Source: Blastocatellia bacterium (GTDB taxonomy: Bacteria; Acidobacteriota; Blastocatellia; Pyrinomonadales; Pyrinomonadaceae). Taken from it: a DNA stretch of 64,000 nt. The stretch covers positions 25,030 through 89,029 of the forward strand of contig JACCVY010000050.1 in NCBI GenBank assembly GCA_013697915.1, in the 5' to 3' direction. Shown one piece after another: positions 62,287 to 64,000 of the stretch. Below the pieces are notes generated by a model that was not told the origin of the DNA, did no database searches, and was given only the letters and a program-made list of their open reading frames with translations. Both the position numbers and the translations under genes were made by a program. Positions within the stretch are counted from its first letter, which is position 1; every line of letters starts with the position of its first letter.

Positions 62287-62390
62287 ATGATTCAAGATAG
62301 AAAAGCTCGTGGTTGGGAAGGGTGGTTTACCCCCGCTCTGGTGGAGTGGCTCACAAGCGGAGCGGGGGCAAGCCTCCCTTCCCGACCTGT
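62287..62390. repeat. inverted GC-rich element, left flank of boxB
   Basis: GAAAAGCTCGTGGTTGGGAAGG then TGGTTTACCCCCGCT, and on the right AGCGGGGGCAAGCCTCCC. Its first 50 bp recur in the same orientation at 63914-63964. Confidence 0.75.
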
Positions 62391-62455
62391 GAGACTCCTT
62401 GATGGAATGGAACCCTTGAGTCTCAGTGCTTCTTTAACATTTGCAGGCTAACGAA

Positions 62456-63853
62456 ATGAACCTTTACGAACGAATCCCAAACAACGTGAACTTGAGCGAA
62501 GACAAGAAGCTTCAGCGCGCGCTGGAGAAATGGCTGCCGAACTATCTCGACTGGTGGAATGAGATGGGCCCCGACGGCTTCCAACAAAAGGACGTCTATC
62601 TGCGCACCGCCATCAGCGTCGAGCCGGACGGCTGGGCCAACTTTGATTTCGTGAAGATGCCCGATTACCGCTGGGGCATTTTTCTAAAGCCGGCTGAGGC
62701 TGACGCGAAGATTGGTTTCGGCGATAACCATGGCCAACCCGTTTATCAGGAAGTGCCCGGCGAATTTCGTAACGCGTTACGCCGCATCATTGTTACGCAG
62801 GGCGATACCGAACCGGCTTCAGTCGAACAGCAGCGCGAACTTGGCAAGACCTGTCCTTCTCTTTACGACCTGCGCAATTTGTTTCAAGTCAACGTCGAGG
62901 AAGGCCGTCATCTTTGGGCCATGGTCTACCTGCTCCAGCGTTACTTCGGCCGCGATGGCCGCGACGAAGCGGATGCGCTGCTGGAACGACGCAGCGGCAA
63001 TCCCGACAAGCCGCGCATTCTCGAAGCTTTTAATCAACCCTGCGATGACTGGTTGAATTTTTTCTGCTTCACGATGTTCACGGATCGCGACGGCAAGTAT
63101 CAACTTTCAGCGCTGGCGGAATCCGGTTTTGAGCCGCTGGCGCGCACCTGCCAGTTTATGTTGACTGAAGAAGCGCACCATATGTTCGTTGGCGACACGG
63201 GCATCAATCGCACCGTCAAACGCACCGCGCAACTCATGAACCAGGGCGACGTGTGCGAATTGGGCGGCATTCCGCTTCGTGTCATTCAGCGCTACATCAA
63301 TTTCTGGTTTAGTTATTCGCTCGATTTGTTTGGGGGCGAGATCAGCTCAAACTCGGCGGACTTTTTCGCGGCGGGTCTTAAAGGAAGATACAAAGAGCAG
63401 GAGCAATACGCCGATCATCTCGCCGCTGATCAGATCTTCAACATGAAAGTCGTCGAGGACAATCAACTCAAGGATTCGGAAGTGCCTTTGCGGAACGCGC
63501 TGAACGAAGTGTTGCGTACCGAGTACGTCAAAGACTGCGAGAAAGGGTTGGCGCGCTGGAACAAAAGCTTGGCAGACGAAGGCCGCAGCGAGCGTTTGTT
63601 TCTTCCCAACAGCCGTTTCCACAGGCACGTTGGCGAGTATGCTGGCCACTCTTTTGATCTCGAGGGAAAGCTGATTTCGCAAGAAGACTTTGAAAAGCGC
63701 AAAGGCGAATGGCTGCCAAGCATTGCAGACCGCGAATACGTAGGCAGCCTGATGCATGCCGTGACCGAGCCCGGCAAGATTGCCAACTGGATCGCGCCAC
63801 CAGCAACCGGCATTAAGGGCAAGCCGTTTGAGTTTGAGTACGTCAGGCTGTAA
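62456..63853 (+). CDS. boxB: benzoyl-CoA 2,3-epoxidase catalytic subunit
   Basis: Di-iron monooxygenase that epoxidises benzoyl-CoA, taking electrons from BoxA. A 465-residue protein with two EExxH iron motifs: E148/E149-x-x-H152 (NVEEGRHLW) and E238/E239-x-x-H242 (LTEEAHHMF). RTCQFMLTEEAHHMFVGD and GIFLKPAEADAKIGFG are family-typical. ATG 62456 is the conventional start (NLYERIPNNVNL). It follows boxC after a repeat-filled gap of 187 bp. Confidence 0.95.
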   Translation: MNLYERIPNNVNLSEDKKLQRALEKWLPNYLDWWNEMGPDGFQQKDVYLRTAISVEPDGWANFDFVKMPDYRWGIFLKPAEADAKIGFGDNHGQPVYQEVPGEFRNALRRIIVTQGDTEPASVEQQRELGKTCPSLYDLRNLFQVNVEEGRHLWAMVYLLQRYFGRDGRDEADALLERRSGNPDKPRILEAFNQPCDDWLNFFCFTMFTDRDGKYQLSALAESGFEPLARTCQFMLTEEAHHMFVGDTGINRTVKRTAQLMNQGDVCELGGIPLRVIQRYINFWFSYSLDLFGGEISSNSADFFAAGLKGRYKEQEQYADHLAADQIFNMKVVEDNQLKDSEVPLRNALNEVLRTEYVKDCEKGLARWNKSLADEGRSERLFLPNSRFHRHVGEYAGHSFDLEGKLISQEDFEKRKGEWLPSIADREYVGSLMHAVTEPGKIANWIAPPATGIKGKPFEFEYVRL

Positions 63854-63861
63854 CGGATCTC

Positions 63862-64000
63862 TTTAGAGACAAGAGAAACTGAGCAGAGACTCGGAGACAC
63901 TGAGACATTCAGAATGATTCACGAAAGAAAAGCTCTTGGTCGGGAAGGGTGGTTTACCCCCGCTTCGATTGGCGGCCATTCAACGGGCGGGGGTAAACCA
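63862..64000. repeat. ACAGAG-type element and second GC-rich flank of boxB
   Basis: GAGACAAGAGAAACTGAG to about 63903 is of the ACAGAGGCAC type. From 63914, GAAAAGCTCTTGGTCGGG and TGGTTTACCCCCGCTT repeat the element at 62287. The window ends inside its inverted arm. Confidence 0.7.

Overview
The window most likely comes from a free-living aerobic bacterium of the Acidobacteriota (Blastocatellia/Pyrinomonadaceae-like). This is inferred from the gene mix: bacillithiol enzymes, an MM0924-type small protein, large secreted M14 and M28 peptidases, a box-type benzoate pathway, and dense dispersed intergenic repeats. There is no phage, plasmid or CRISPR signature. Gene order looks like an ordinary chromosome, with housekeeping genes (rpsT, ybeY, phoH, hemB, topA, dprA, nth) among metabolic and secreted-enzyme genes.

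Layout. 0-4.97 kb: start of a cyclic-glucan-synthase-like gene, MFS transporter, endonuclease III, and a zinc-peptidase/ATP-grasp gene pair. 5.4-9.4 kb: NlpC/P60 hydrolase, small proteins, a deoxyhypusine-synthase-like enzyme and a CorC-like CBS protein. 9.5-11.6 kb: ybeY, phoH and, divergently, rpsT. 12.5-15 kb (minus strand): fRMsr, pirin, a rhodanese interrupted by one in-frame UGA, and a methyltransferase. 15.3-22.3 kb: FdhF/YdeP-type molybdoenzyme, MOSC protein, M14 peptidase and gene debris. 22.7-28.5 kb: benzoate-CoA ligase, thioesterase, hemB, tandem rhodanese and amidohydrolase. 28.8-37.6 kb: aminotransferase plus permease, a radical SAM protein, a membrane glycosyltransferase and a GH5-like hydrolase. 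38.1-45 kb: selB, bshA, a NifU-like protein, bshB1 and DinB. 45.2-52.3 kb: a TetR-controlled RND/TolC efflux operon. 52.6-54.1 kb: a three-gene YqjD/YqjE-like envelope operon. 54.3-60.1 kb: M28 peptidase, topA, dprA and tRNA-Sec. 60.6-63.9 kb: boxC and boxB.

The most exciting result is a coherent selenocysteine trait. The window holds selB (38101-40020), a complete tRNA-Sec with UCA anticodon (60041-60139), and a strong selenoprotein candidate. The candidate is a small rhodanese (13379-13711) whose active-site loop reads Cys-Thr-UGA-Pro-His-Glu. The rhodanese fold resumes in frame after the UGA, and a SECIS-like hairpin lies at the right distance. It sits between pirin and a methyltransferase, downstream of a methionine-sulfoxide reductase, and the genome also makes bacillithiol; together this suggests a thiol/selenol redox theme.

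The second theme is repeats. At least four families of short inverted repeats fill the intergenic gaps: (i) a paired palindrome built on GCAAACT-n3-AGTTTGC, seven copies; (ii) inverted arrays of degenerate 7-bp units; (iii) ACCACAGAGGCACGGAGA-type elements; (iv) GC-rich hairpins of the GGCATAGCC type. Some lie in frame inside coding sequence: copy (i) in boxC and copy (iii) in benzoate-CoA ligase. Others supply the last codons of genes. Several genes next to repeats are broken: a TPR gene, a secreted protein at 42.7 kb and a four-helix-bundle gene.

Benzoate catabolism is split: ligase and thioesterase at 22.7-24.9 kb, boxC and boxB at 60.6-63.9 kb; boxA is not seen.
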